Shown here piece after piece: positions 26,045 through 35,329 of a DNA stretch of 64,000 bases (positions are counted from its first letter, which is position 1; each line of letters begins with the position of its first letter). The translations under genes were made by a program, and so were the position numbers. Under the pieces are notes generated by a model, which was not told where the DNA came from, made no database searches, and was given only the letters and a program-made list of their open reading frames with translations. This DNA comes from Solimonas sp036405815 (GTDB lineage: Bacteria > Pseudomonadota > Gammaproteobacteria > Nevskiales > Nevskiaceae), in the NCBI GenBank assembly GCA_036405815.1, contig DASWWX010000025.1:1-64000 (forward strand), given 5' to 3'.

Positions 26045-27400
26045 ATGAGCCCCGAGCGCGAGCAGACGAGCACGTCCGCGCTGGCCGAGTTGCGCGAGCG
26101 GCTGGCCAGTGGCGGCCTGCTGCGCGCGCGCCGCACGCTGCATGCGCTGAACCCGGGCGAAATCGCCGACTTGCTCGAATCGCTGCCGCCGCGCGAGCGC
26201 AACATCGTCTGGGAGATGGTCAGCGCCGAGGACGACGGCGAGGTGCTGCTGCATCTGGCCGACGACGTGCGCGACGGCCTGATGCGTCAGATGGACACCG
26301 CCGAGCTGGTGGCCGCCGCCGAGGAACTCGAGATCGACGACCTCGCCGACTTCATCGAGCATTTGCCGGAAACCGTCACCCAGCAGGTTCTCAAGGCGCT
26401 GGACGCCGACGACCGCGCACGTCTGGAGAAGGTGCTGGCGCATGAGCCGGATACCGCCGGCGGCCTGATGAACACCGATACGGTCACGGTACGCCCGGAC
26501 GTCACGCTCGACGTGGTGCAGCGCTACCTCCGCCTGCGGGGTGAGCTGCCGGCGCACACCGATGCGCTGTTCGTCGTCGACCGCTACGGCAGCTACCTGG
26601 GTGCGCTGCCGCTGGACAAGATCCTGACGCGGGCGCCGGATGCGCTGGTGTCGAGCATCATGGCGCGCGACCTGAATGCGATCCCGGCGACGATGCCGGA
26701 GGAAGAAGTCGCGCGACGATTCGAAAACGCCGACCTGGTCTCGGCGCCGGTCATTAGCGACAAGGGCGTGCTGATCGGCCGCATCACGATCGACGACGTC
26801 GTCGATATCATCCGCGCCGAAGCCGAGCACAACCTCATGGCGATGGCCGGCCTCAACGAGGAAGAGGATCTGTTCGCGCCGGTGCGCACCGCGGCGCGGC
26901 GGCGCGCGCTATGGCTCGGCATCAATCTGTTCACGGCCTGCATCGCCGCGCGCGTGGTCGGCCTGTTCGAAGCCACGATCAGCCAGTTCGTTGCGCTGGC
27001 GGTGCTGATGCCGATCGTCGCCAGCATGGGCGGCATCACCGCCAATCAAATCGTCGCGCTGATGGTGCGTGGCCTTGCGCTCGGCCAGGTCGGCGGCAGC
27101 AATACCACCGTGCTGTTTCGAAAGGAGCTGGCGGTGGCGCTGATCAACGGCGTGCTGTGGGGTCTGACGATCGCGCTGATCACGCTGCTGTGGTTCGACA
27201 ACCTGCTGCTGTCGCTGGTGATCGGCTCGGCGCTGCTGCTCAACCTCGGCTTCGCCGCCGCCGCTGGCGTGCTGGTCCCGGTGCTGTTGCGCCGCTTCGG
27301 TCTGGACCCGGCGCTGGCCGGCAGCGTCGTCGTCACCACGTTCACCGACGTGATGGGTTTCTTCCTGTTCCTGGGCCTGGGGACGCTGATCCTGCTGTGA
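26045..27400 (+). CDS. mgtE: Magnesium transporter MgtE
   Basis: MgtE is an inner-membrane Mg2+ channel gated by cytosolic magnesium. Its 451 residues contain an N-terminal helical MgtE_N domain (~10-130, LNPGEIADLLESLPPRER). Two CBS motifs follow at ~135-255, then the connecting helix (AEAEHNLMAMAGL). Five membrane helices lie in the last 170 residues, with the pore-lining PIVASMGGITANQ. GGAGGAAGG immediately precedes the ATG. It is last in the PTS gene string, a position it also has in related genomes. Confidence 0.97.
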   Translation: MSPEREQTSTSALAELRERLASGGLLRARRTLHALNPGEIADLLESLPPRERNIVWEMVSAEDDGEVLLHLADDVRDGLMRQMDTAELVAAAEELEIDDLADFIEHLPETVTQQVLKALDADDRARLEKVLAHEPDTAGGLMNTDTVTVRPDVTLDVVQRYLRLRGELPAHTDALFVVDRYGSYLGALPLDKILTRAPDALVSSIMARDLNAIPATMPEEEVARRFENADLVSAPVISDKGVLIGRITIDDVVDIIRAEAEHNLMAMAGLNEEEDLFAPVRTAARRRALWLGINLFTACIAARVVGLFEATISQFVALAVLMPIVASMGGITANQIVALMVRGLALGQVGGSNTTVLFRKELAVALINGVLWGLTIALITLLWFDNLLLSLVIGSALLLNLGFAAAAGVLVPVLLRRFGLDPALAGSVVVTTFTDVMGFFLFLGLGTLILL

Positions 27401-27422
27401 CGCGTCCAACGCGCTGGCGCTA

Positions 27423-28766
27423 TCAGGCGCCGGCGATCGTCATCTTCTCGATCAGCACCGACCCCGTGCGCACGCCGGCCAGCGGATCGACGTCGGCGCC
27501 GATCGCAACGATGTCCTTGAACATCGCCGCCAGGTTGCCGGCGATGGTCAGTTCATCGACCGCGTGCACGATCTCGCCATTCTCGACCCAGAAGCCCGCC
27601 GCGCCGCGCGAATAGTCGCCGGTGACCAGGTTGATGCCGTGCCCCAGCAGCTCGGCGACGATCAGCCCGGTGCCCATGCGCCGCACCAGCGCCTCGAAAT
27701 CCTCGTCCCCCGGCCGCACCATGAGGTTGTAGACGCCGCCAGCGTTGCCGGTGCTCTGCAGACCGAGCTTGCGCGCCGAGTAGCTGCCGAGCAGCCAGCC
27801 TTCGAGTACGCCGTCGCGCACCAGCACGCGCGGCTGCGTCGCCACGCCCTCGCCGTCCCAGGCGGCGCTGGCGGCCGCACGCGGCAGGTGCGGCTGCTGT
27901 TCGAGCTGCACGATCGGCGAGAACACCGGCTGATGCAAACGATCGAGCAGGAAACTGGCCTTGCGATACAGCGCGCCGCCGGAGATCGCGCCGATGAAAT
28001 GTCCCCACAGGCCACGCGCCAGCTCGGGCGGGAACAGCACGGGTGCCACACGCGTGCCCAGCGGCTGTGCACCGAGCCGCGCCAGCGCGCGGCGACCGGC
28101 ACGCGCACCGATCACGTCCGCGTCCATCAGATCGCCATGCGCACGAGCGTTGCTGTACCAGTAATCGCGCTGCATGTCGTCGCCGCTGCTGGCGATCACC
28201 GCGCAGCTCAGGCTGTGCTGCGTGCCGCAACGATGTCCCACGAAACCGTGGCTATTGGCGTACACCGAGCGGCCGCGATGGCTGCTGACGCCAGCCCCTT
28301 CGCTACCGGTGATGCGGGCGTCAACGGCGAACGCCGCCGCTTCGCAGCGCCGCGCCAATTCGATCGCCGTTTCCGCGCTCACATCCCAGGGATGATCCAG
28401 ATTGAGATCCGGTCGCGCCGTTGCCATCATCGCGGCGTCGGCCAGGCCGTTGCAGGGGTCTTCGCCGGTGGCGCGCGCGATCGCCAGCGCCGCCTCCACC
28501 GCGCCGCGGATACCGGCCTCGGACAGATCGCCGGTGGTCGCGTTGCCCTTGCTGTGGCCCAGGTAGACCGTGACGCCCAGTTCACGGTCCTGCTGGAACT
28601 CCAGGCTCTCGACCTCGCCGTTGCGCACGCCGACGCTGAGCCCGCGGCTCGCGGACAGGCTGGCCTCGGCCTGGCTCGCCCCACCGGCGCGCGCCGCATC
28701 GAGCGCGAGCGACACCCGCGATTCCAGGTGATCGGCAGTCGGTAAAAGTTCGGCAGGCGCGTTCAT
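27423..28766 (-). CDS. pmbA: Metalloprotease PmbA/TldE
   Basis: PmbA is the TldE partner of the TldD-TldE protease, which matures microcin B17 and degrades CcdA in E. coli; the general cellular role is unclear. Its 447 residues match the family. They include GVRNGEVESLEFQQDRELGV near the N-terminus and VLFPPELARGLWGHFIGAISGGALYRKAS in the middle. The C-terminal GYS-like segment reads ELLGHGINLVTGDYSRGAAG. TldE lacks the zinc-binding HExxxH of TldD, and none is seen here. tldD is not in the window. Confidence 0.96.
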   Translation of the reverse strand: MNAPAELLPTADHLESRVSLALDAARAGGASQAEASLSASRGLSVGVRNGEVESLEFQQDRELGVTVYLGHSKGNATTGDLSEAGIRGAVEAALAIARATGEDPCNGLADAAMMATARPDLNLDHPWDVSAETAIELARRCEAAAFAVDARITGSEGAGVSSHRGRSVYANSHGFVGHRCGTQHSLSCAVIASSGDDMQRDYWYSNARAHGDLMDADVIGARAGRRALARLGAQPLGTRVAPVLFPPELARGLWGHFIGAISGGALYRKASFLLDRLHQPVFSPIVQLEQQPHLPRAAASAAWDGEGVATQPRVLVRDGVLEGWLLGSYSARKLGLQSTGNAGGVYNLMVRPGDEDFEALVRRMGTGLIVAELLGHGINLVTGDYSRGAAGFWVENGEIVHAVDELTIAGNLAAMFKDIVAIGADVDPLAGVRTGSVLIEKMTIAGA

Positions 28767-28778
28767 AGTGTCGGGAGT

Positions 28779-29489
28779 TTAAGCGCTGCGATCCGCGGGG
28801 CTCGCAGACAGGATCGATTCGAGATCGGCGAGGCGCTGCGGCGTGCCGACGTCCGACCACAGACCTTCGTATAGCGTCGCGCCCAGCCGATCCTGTGCCG
28901 CGGCGGCGCGCAGCAGCGGCGCCAGCCCGAAAGCGCCGGGCGCGCAAGCGGCGAACAGCGCCGGCCGCAGCACCGACAAGCCGCTGAAGGTGTGCCGCGG
29001 GCCCGGCGCCTCGCGCACACGCGTGCCGTCGAGCACGAAATCACCACGCGGGTGATGCGCCGGATTCGGCACCAGGATCAGATGTCCCAGATCGTGCGCC
29101 GGTAGCTCTCGCGCCTGTGCGATCAGCGCGGCCATCGGGTAGTCGGTGAAAACGTCGCCATTGACGACGACGAACGGCGCGTCGCCCAGCAGCGGCAGCG
29201 CGCGATGGATACCCCCGCCGGTTTCCAGCGCTGGCCAGCCTTCCTCGGAGTAGTCGATGCGCAGGCCGAAGCGTGCACCGTCGCCGAGCGCCTCGCGCAG
29301 TACCGATCCCAGCCAGCCGAGATTGACGACCACGCGCGCCACGCCAGCCGCCGCCAGCTGCAACAGATGGCGCTCGATCAGAGGCCGCCCGCCGACATCG
29401 ATCAGTGGTTTGGGCAGCCGGTCGGTCAGCGGCCGCATGCGCTCGCCGCGACCGGCGGCGAGAATAAAGGCGCGGGGCATTTCGGACAT
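28779..29489 (-). CDS. murU: N-acetylmuramate 1-phosphate uridylyltransferase (MurU-like)
   Basis: MurU makes UDP-MurNAc from MurNAc-1-phosphate in the recycling route that bypasses MurA. This ~236-residue nucleotidyltransferase has the signature AAGRGERMRPLTDRLPKPLI at the N-terminus, then ETGGGIHRALPLLG and the metal aspartate in VVNGDVFTDYP. The LWSDVGTPQRL segment lies near the end. I use the ATG at 29489; a TTG nine bases upstream and an ATG nine bases downstream are alternatives with no better ribosome binding site. It follows amgK by 14 bases. Pairing with amgK is what makes MurU more likely than a sugar-1-phosphate guanylyltransferase. Confidence 0.9.
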   Translation of the reverse strand: MSEMPRAFILAAGRGERMRPLTDRLPKPLIDVGGRPLIERHLLQLAAAGVARVVVNLGWLGSVLREALGDGARFGLRIDYSEEGWPALETGGGIHRALPLLGDAPFVVVNGDVFTDYPMAALIAQARELPAHDLGHLILVPNPAHHPRGDFVLDGTRVREAPGPRHTFSGLSVLRPALFAACAPGAFGLAPLLRAAAAQDRLGATLYEGLWSDVGTPQRLADLESILSASPADRSA

Positions 29490-29503
29490 GCGCGGCAAAC
29501 CGT

Positions 29504-30553
29504 TCAGGCCGTCATGCCCAGCTCGTCGAACAGCGCCACCAGCGGCTGCAATTCGGCGTAGGCACCGGCGACGTTGCGCACGTAGCCCACGAAACGCGGC
29601 ACGTCCGCCAGATAGTGCGGCTTGCCGTCGCGATGACAGATGCGCGCGAAGATACCGATGACCTTCAGGTGACGCTGCACGCCCATCCAGTCCAGGTCAC
29701 GGCGGAACGACGCAACGTCGGCCGTCACCGGCAGGCCGGCGTCGCGGGCGCGTTGCCAGTAAAGCTGCGTCCAGGCGTCGATGCGCGCCTGCGGCCATGA
29801 CCAGAAGGCGTCGCGCATCAGCGACGCCAGATCGTAGGTGATCGGCCCTTCGACCGCGTCCTGAAAATCGAGGATGCCCGGTGCCGGCTCGGTCAACATC
29901 AGATTGCGTGGCATGTAGTCGCGATGCACGTAGACCCGCGGCTGTGCCAGCGCCGAGGCGATCAGGCGCGCGTCGATCGCATCGAGTGTCGCGCGCTGCG
30001 TCGTCGTCAGGCTGCGCCCCAGCTCGCGCGCGACATACCAGTCCGGGAACAGCGACAGCTCGCGCTGCAGCAGCGCCGCATCGTAGGGCGGCAATACGCC
30101 GGGGCGGCTCGCCGACTGCCAGCGCACCAGCGCCGCCACGGCTTGATCCATCAAATCCTGCTGCTGCGCGTCGTCGAGCCCGGCCTTGAACGCTTGCAGA
30201 TAGGTGTCGCGGCCCAGATCGGTCAACAGCAGAAAGCCCCGCAGCAGGTCCTGTGCAAGCACCCGCGGCGCGTGTAATCCCGCGTCCGTCATCAGCTCAG
30301 CGACCTTGATGAAGGGCCGGCAGTCTTCCTGCGCCGGCGGGGCGTCCATGACGACCCAGCTCTCGGCACCGTCGCGGATGCGGAAGTAACGGCGGAAGCT
30401 GGCATCCGCAGAGGCGGGCGCAAAGTCGGCTTGCGCACGGCCTAGCTGCGTCAGCGCCCAATCGCGAGCCGCTTGCGCGCGGGTGTCGAGCGGCGAAGAA
30501 GGATCGGTCACGGGCGGGTGCGTTACGCGAGGTCGGGAACGGGCGCGCAGCAT
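29504..30553 (-). CDS. amgK: Anomeric MurNAc/GlcNAc kinase (AmgK-like)
   Basis: AmgK phosphorylates the anomeric hydroxyl of recycled MurNAc and GlcNAc, feeding MurU. The protein has the aminoglycoside-phosphotransferase fold. N-terminal-lobe motif ASFRRYFRI and a helix with RPFIKVAELM are followed by the catalytic loop VHRDYMPRNLML and the metal-binding GILDFQDAVEGP. C-terminal DLDWMGVQRHLKVIGIF is typical of the AmgK group. The first ~20 residues are low in complexity, and an in-frame GTG at 30511 is a plausible alternative start. It is divergent from lptD, another envelope gene, as in Pseudomonas. Confidence 0.9.
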   Translation of the reverse strand: MLRARSRPRVTHPPVTDPSSPLDTRAQAARDWALTQLGRAQADFAPASADASFRRYFRIRDGAESWVVMDAPPAQEDCRPFIKVAELMTDAGLHAPRVLAQDLLRGFLLLTDLGRDTYLQAFKAGLDDAQQQDLMDQAVAALVRWQSASRPGVLPPYDAALLQRELSLFPDWYVARELGRSLTTTQRATLDAIDARLIASALAQPRVYVHRDYMPRNLMLTEPAPGILDFQDAVEGPITYDLASLMRDAFWSWPQARIDAWTQLYWQRARDAGLPVTADVASFRRDLDWMGVQRHLKVIGIFARICHRDGKPHYLADVPRFVGYVRNVAGAYAELQPLVALFDELGMTA

Positions 30554-30639
30554 AAAACATCGCTGTCTCCCAGGGGCACTCGCCGGGCTGTTCGCCAGGG
30601 CGTTGGCTGGAGTGCCGACGCCAGAGCCGGCTCAAGCGA

Positions 30640-30668
30640 TTGCGGCACACGCCCGCGCCACCGATACT
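30640..30668 (+). promoter_or_regulatory. Candidate sigma-70 promoter of lptD
   Basis: TTGCGG (30640-30645) and GATACT (30663-30668) are spaced by exactly 17 bases, and transcription would begin near 30675. The ribosome binding site AAGGA and TTG start lie directly behind, so the leader would be very short. No sigma-E-like element was found. Confidence 0.4.
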
Positions 30669-30687
30669 TCCGCGAAAAGGAAAGACC

Positions 30688-32868
30688 TTGTACTCCACGC
30701 GCCTGCCCCTGCTCGCTGCCCTGGCGACTCTGCTGTCGGTGACGACTCCGTCGTGGGGGCAGGTTGCGTCCGCCTCGACCTGCGGCCAGCTGGTGCCACC
30801 ACGCTCGCAGCGGGACAAACCGGCGACGCCCGATTCGCGCCTGTTCCTGTCCGCCGACCAGGTGGATCTGGATCAGAACGGCCTGTCGCAGTTCCTCGGT
30901 TCGGTGAAGCTGCGCCAGGGCGACAAGGAGTTCTCGGCGGATCAGCTCAATTACGACGAGGCCGAGCGCCGGGTCGAGGTCGATAGCGCCTCCGAATTCA
31001 ACAACGCCGACCTGTCGATCCGCTCCGAGCGCGCCACCTTCGATCTGGACGACGAAAGCGGCACTTTTCACGGCACCGAGTTCACGCTGCCCTCGCGCGC
31101 CGCGCGCGGCGAATCCTCGGCCGTTACCTTGAACGCCGACGGCACTGCGCGTCTGGCCGACGTGCGCTACACGACCTGCTCGCCCGGCACCGACGCCTGG
31201 TATCTGGAATCCAGCGACATCAAGCTGGATTACGAAGAGGGCATGGGCACGGCGCGGCACGCGCGCCTGCGCTTCTTCGGCGTGCCGATCCTGTACTCGC
31301 CATGGTTGCAGTTCCCGATCGACGACCGCCGCCGTAGCGGCGTGCTGTTCCCGGTGATCGGCGAGTCCGACAAGACCGGCTGGGATCTGCGCCTGCCGAT
31401 CTATCTGAATCTGGGACCGAACTACGATGCGACGCTGACGCCGCGCTACATGTCCGAACGCGGTCTGCAGGCGCGGCTCGATGGGCGCTACCTGATGCCG
31501 CGCGCCGAGGGCGCGCTGTCCTACGAGTATCTCGACGAGGACCAGCGCGTCGGTGAAAAGCGCGACGACCTCCAGGTGCGCCACGAGGGCCTGATCAACC
31601 GTCGACTGGCGCTGGACCTGCGTTACAGCGAAGTCAGCGACCCCGCGTACTTTGAGGACCTGGGCGGCGACATCGACCTGAGTTCGATCACGCACCTGGA
31701 GCGCAGTGCCCGTCTGACCTACGTCTCGCCCAACGCTTACACGATCCAGGGCCTGCTGCAGGACTATCAGACGATCACCAGCACCGTGGAAGCGGTCGAT
31801 GATCCCTATCGACGCCTGCCCCAGATCCGCATTGACGCGCTGACGCGCGAGGCGCTGTGGTACACGCGCGCCGGTATGACCGGCGAATACGTCAACTTCG
31901 TGCGCAGCAACTCGGTCGAGGGTCAGCGCGTCGATCTGCACCCTTACCTGCGCATGGAACGCGACCGTGTGTCCTGGTTCGCGCAGAGCCAGCTCGACTT
32001 CCGCTACACCACGTACGAACTGACCGGCACCGATGCGGGCCGTCCGTCGCAGATCGACCGCGCGCTGCCGATGTTCAGCGCCGAATACGGGCTGCGCTTC
32101 GAACGCCTGACCGCAAGCGGCGCCCCGCAGCTGCTGGAACCGCGACTGTTCTATCTGTACGTGCCCCACGAAGCGCAGGACGACATTCCGGTCTTCGACA
32201 GCGGCGAACCGGACTTCGACTTCACGCAGTTGTTCGCACGCAACCGCTTTTCCGGCGACGACCGCATCAGCGACGCCAACCAGTTCGCGCTGGCGCTGAC
32301 CGGCCGCCAGCTCGATGCCGATACCGGCGCGGTGAAGGCGGCGGTCAGCGTCGGCCAGCTCTACCGCATCGAATCACCGCGCGTACAGCTGCCGGACGAA
32401 CCTTCGCCGGACCGCGGCGCCACCGATTTCATCGGGAGCGTCGATTACTTTCTCAACCAGCGCTGGGGCGCACGCGTGATCACTCAATGGTCGCCGGAAG
32501 AAGCCGAGTTCAGCCGCACCAGCGCGGCACTGCGCTACCTGCACGAGCGCCAGCGCTTCGAGCTGGCCTACCGCTACCGTCGCGGCCTGCTGGAACAGAC
32601 CGACCTGATCGCGATCACGCCACTGGGCGGTGGCTTCAGCCTGACCGGCCGCTGGCGATACTCGCTGCGCGACCAGCAGTCGCTGGATGCCTATGCGGGG
32701 GTCGAGTACGAAACCTGCTGCTGGGCGCTGCGCACCTCGTTCCGTCGCTACATCGCCAGCACCAACGGCGACTTCAACAACGCCATCTACATGCAGCTCG
32801 AGCTCAAGGGCCTGGCCCGGCTCGGTTCGGGGCTGCAGAACCTCTTTCCCCGGGAAGAGGTCTACTAG
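30688..32868 (+). CDS. lptD: LPS-assembly outer-membrane protein LptD
   Basis: LptD is the outer-membrane barrel that, with LptE, inserts lipopolysaccharide into the outer leaflet. The 726-residue product has a signal peptide and a periplasmic jellyroll LptA-like domain (LFLSADQVDLDQNGLSQFLG). A large barrel occupies the rest. The four disulphide cysteines are present: C32 (TCGQL), one in RYTTCSPG, and an adjacent CC pair near the C-terminus (YETCCWALR). I place the start at TTG 30688, with AAGGA six bases upstream; an upstream TTG at 30640 would spoil the signal peptide. surA, its chaperone, lies next. Confidence 0.96.
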   Translation: MYSTRLPLLAALATLLSVTTPSWGQVASASTCGQLVPPRSQRDKPATPDSRLFLSADQVDLDQNGLSQFLGSVKLRQGDKEFSADQLNYDEAERRVEVDSASEFNNADLSIRSERATFDLDDESGTFHGTEFTLPSRAARGESSAVTLNADGTARLADVRYTTCSPGTDAWYLESSDIKLDYEEGMGTARHARLRFFGVPILYSPWLQFPIDDRRRSGVLFPVIGESDKTGWDLRLPIYLNLGPNYDATLTPRYMSERGLQARLDGRYLMPRAEGALSYEYLDEDQRVGEKRDDLQVRHEGLINRRLALDLRYSEVSDPAYFEDLGGDIDLSSITHLERSARLTYVSPNAYTIQGLLQDYQTITSTVEAVDDPYRRLPQIRIDALTREALWYTRAGMTGEYVNFVRSNSVEGQRVDLHPYLRMERDRVSWFAQSQLDFRYTTYELTGTDAGRPSQIDRALPMFSAEYGLRFERLTASGAPQLLEPRLFYLYVPHEAQDDIPVFDSGEPDFDFTQLFARNRFSGDDRISDANQFALALTGRQLDADTGAVKAAVSVGQLYRIESPRVQLPDEPSPDRGATDFIGSVDYFLNQRWGARVITQWSPEEAEFSRTSAALRYLHERQRFELAYRYRRGLLEQTDLIAITPLGGGFSLTGRWRYSLRDQQSLDAYAGVEYETCCWALRTSFRRYIASTNGDFNNAIYMQLELKGLARLGSGLQNLFPREEVY

Positions 32869-32904
32869 GCCGTCCTGGCCGTCCTGGCCGTCCTGGCCGT
32901 CCTG
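32869..32904. repeat. Four perfect copies of a 9-base tandem repeat
   Basis: GCCGTCCTG is repeated four times without a mismatch, starting at the base after the lptD stop codon. A partial fifth copy (GCCG) follows. It lies in the 108-base lptD-surA gap and ends 72 bases before the surA start. Short perfect repeats can vary in copy number by slippage; here no reading frame is affected. Confidence 0.95.
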
Positions 32905-32976
32905 GCCGGTCCCGCCGGCACCCCGGCTGGGCGATAATGCCGCCCGCTTACACGCCGCTTCGCTTCCGGAATCCCG

Positions 32977-34296
32977 ATGAACCCGTTCAAGCTTCTGCTG
33001 TCTGCCCTGGCCTTCGTCGCCACCGTCTCCGTCGGCACCGCGCTCGCGGCACCGCAACCCCTCGACCGCATCCTGGTTGTGGTCAACGACGGTGTGATCC
33101 TGCAGAGCGAACTCGATCGCTCCATGGAGGACGCGCGCCGCCAGATCAGTGAACGCGGCATCAGCGCGCCGCCCGAAGGCGTGCTGCGTGCCCAGGTGCT
33201 GGAACGCCTGATCCTGACCCGCGTGCAGACCCAGCGCGCGCAGCAGGCCGGCATCCGCGTCGACGACCGCGAACTCAACGAAGTGCTGACCGACATCGCG
33301 CGTCAGAACAACATGAATCTGGCGCAGTTCGCCGACGCCGTGCGCCAGGATGGGCTCGACTATCTGGCCGTGCGCGAGCAGATCCGCGAGGAAGTGCTGA
33401 TCCAGCGCCTGCGCGCCAAGGAGGTCGAAAGCCGGGTCACCATTACCGACCAGGACGTCGATCTGCTGCTGGCCAGCACCGGCGTGGACGAGAACGTCGA
33501 GTACCGTCTCTCGCACATTCTGGTGTCGCTGCCCGAAGGCGCCTCGGCAGACGTGCGCGACGCGGCACGCGCCAAGGCCGACGGCCTGCTCAAGCGCATC
33601 AATGCCGGCGAGGACTTCGCACAGATCGCCATTGCCAGCTCCGACGGCCAGCAGGCCCTGCAGGGCGGCGATCTGGACTGGCGCAAGGCCGGCGACCTGC
33701 CGAGCCTGTTCGCCAACGCCGCCGCCAAACTGGCGCCGGGCCAGGTCAGCAACGTCATCGAGGCCGGCGGCGGCTTCCACATCATCAAGCTCGCCGATCA
33801 GCGTGGCGGCGAATCGCGCAAGACCACCACCGAGACGCGTGCGCGTCACATCCTGGTGCAGACCAACGCCGTGCGGAATGACGAGCAGGCGCGCCTGCTG
33901 GCGCGCGATCTCTACAACCGTCTCGAAGCCGGCGAGGATTTCGCCAAGCTCGCCAAGGAGTACTCGGACGATCCGGGCTCCAAGAGCAGCGGCGGCGACC
34001 TCGGCTTCCAGCCGCCGGGCGTGTTCGTGCCCGAGTTCCAGGTGCGCCTCGACCAGCTCAAGCCCGGCGAGCTGTCGCCGCCGTTCCGCACCCAGTTCGG
34101 CTGGCACGTCGCCGGCCTGATCGAGCGCCGCACACGCGACACCACGGTCGAAACGCGTCGCGCGCGTGCACGCGCGATCCTCGGCAACCGCAAAGCCGCC
34201 GAGGAATACGACATCTGGCTGCGCCGCCTGCGCAACGAAGCCTATGTCGAGTACCGGACGCCGAGCGATGCGCCGGCAAAGCCCGACAAGTCCTGA
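32977..34296 (+). CDS. surA: Periplasmic chaperone / peptidyl-prolyl isomerase SurA
   Basis: SurA escorts unfolded outer-membrane proteins, including LptD, across the periplasm. Its 439 residues have a signal peptide (cleavage near ALAAPQ) and an N-terminal chaperone domain (LDRILVVVNDGVILQSELD). Two parvulin PPIase domains follow: P1 with YRLSHILVSLPEG and P2 with TRARHILVQTNAV and the active-site GDLGFQPPG. A C-terminal helix completes the chaperone core. It is the second gene after lptD and overlaps pdxA by 29 bases. Confidence 0.98.
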   Translation: MNPFKLLLSALAFVATVSVGTALAAPQPLDRILVVVNDGVILQSELDRSMEDARRQISERGISAPPEGVLRAQVLERLILTRVQTQRAQQAGIRVDDRELNEVLTDIARQNNMNLAQFADAVRQDGLDYLAVREQIREEVLIQRLRAKEVESRVTITDQDVDLLLASTGVDENVEYRLSHILVSLPEGASADVRDAARAKADGLLKRINAGEDFAQIAIASSDGQQALQGGDLDWRKAGDLPSLFANAAAKLAPGQVSNVIEAGGGFHIIKLADQRGGESRKTTTETRARHILVQTNAVRNDEQARLLARDLYNRLEAGEDFAKLAKEYSDDPGSKSSGGDLGFQPPGVFVPEFQVRLDQLKPGELSPPFRTQFGWHVAGLIERRTRDTTVETRRARARAILGNRKAAEEYDIWLRRLRNEAYVEYRTPSDAPAKPDKS

Positions 34297-35329
34297 GACG
34301 ACCGTACCCGCCGCGCCGCCGCGCATCCTGCTCACGCCCGGCGAACCGGCCGGGATCGGTCCCGATCTGGTCTGCGCCATCGCCCAGCAAGACTGGGCGG
34401 CGGAACTCGTCGCGGTCGCTGATCCCGGGCTGCTGTCGCGCCGCGCACGCGCGCTGAATCTCGCACTGCAGCTCGAGCCGTTCCATGCGGACACACCGGC
34501 GCAGACGCACCGGGCCGGCTACCTGAAAGTCTGGCCGGTCGACCTCGCCGCGCCGGAGCGTGCCGGCGTGCTCGACGCGCACAACGCCGCTTACGTGCTG
34601 CGCACGCTGGCACTGGCCACCGATGCCTGCCTCGACGGCCGCGCCCAGGCCCTGGTCACGGCGCCGGTGCAGAAGAGCGTCATCAACGATGCCGGTAGTC
34701 CTGTCAGCGGCCATACTGAATTTCTTGCCGAGCGCACCGGCGCCGCGATGCCCGTGATGATGCTGGCCACCGACACCGCGACCCGGCCGCTGCGCGTGGC
34801 GCTGGCGACGACACACCTGCCGCTGCAGGCGGTGCCGGCCGCGATCACACGACAGACGCTGACACAGGTGCTGCGCATCCTCGACGCCGACCTGCGCTCC
34901 AAGTTCGCGATCGCCAACCCGCGCATAGTGGTGTGCGGGCTCAACCCCCATGCCGGCGAAGGCGGGCACCTGGGCCGCGAGGAAATCGACGTCATCGGTC
35001 CGGTGCTGGATGCGCTGCGCACCGAGGGTCTCGATCTGCGCGGGCCGCTGCCGGCGGATACGCTGTTCACGCCCGGCGTGCTGCAGGACGCCGACGCGGT
35101 GCTGGCGATGTATCACGACCAGGGGTTGCCGGTGCTCAAGTACGCCGGCTTCGGCAACGCCGTGAACGTCACGCTGGGCTTGCCGATCCTGCGCACGTCC
35201 GTCGATCACGGCACCGCGCTGGATCGGGCCGGGCGCGGCGGTGCCGACGCCGGCAGCCTGCGCGCAGCGCTGCAGCTGGCGATCGACCTGGCTCGTCAGC
35301 GCGCTGCTGTCACTCCGGACATCCCATGA
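34268..35329 (+). CDS. pdxA: 4-hydroxythreonine-4-phosphate dehydrogenase
   Basis: PdxA is the NAD-dependent enzyme of the DXP-dependent vitamin B6 pathway. Its ~353 residues include the N-terminal LLTPGEPAGIGPDLV, the substrate/metal-binding GHTEFLAE and the metal-ligand region GLNPHAGEGGHLG. The MYHDQGLPVLKY segment and the terminal TSVDHGTALD are also present. The ATG at 34268 overlaps the end of surA. No clear ribosome binding site precedes it, so translational coupling is likely. Its stop overlaps the rsmA start. Confidence 0.96.
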   Translation: MRRQSPTSPETTVPAAPPRILLTPGEPAGIGPDLVCAIAQQDWAAELVAVADPGLLSRRARALNLALQLEPFHADTPAQTHRAGYLKVWPVDLAAPERAGVLDAHNAAYVLRTLALATDACLDGRAQALVTAPVQKSVINDAGSPVSGHTEFLAERTGAAMPVMMLATDTATRPLRVALATTHLPLQAVPAAITRQTLTQVLRILDADLRSKFAIANPRIVVCGLNPHAGEGGHLGREEIDVIGPVLDALRTEGLDLRGPLPADTLFTPGVLQDADAVLAMYHDQGLPVLKYAGFGNAVNVTLGLPILRTSVDHGTALDRAGRGGADAGSLRAALQLAIDLARQRAAVTPDIP

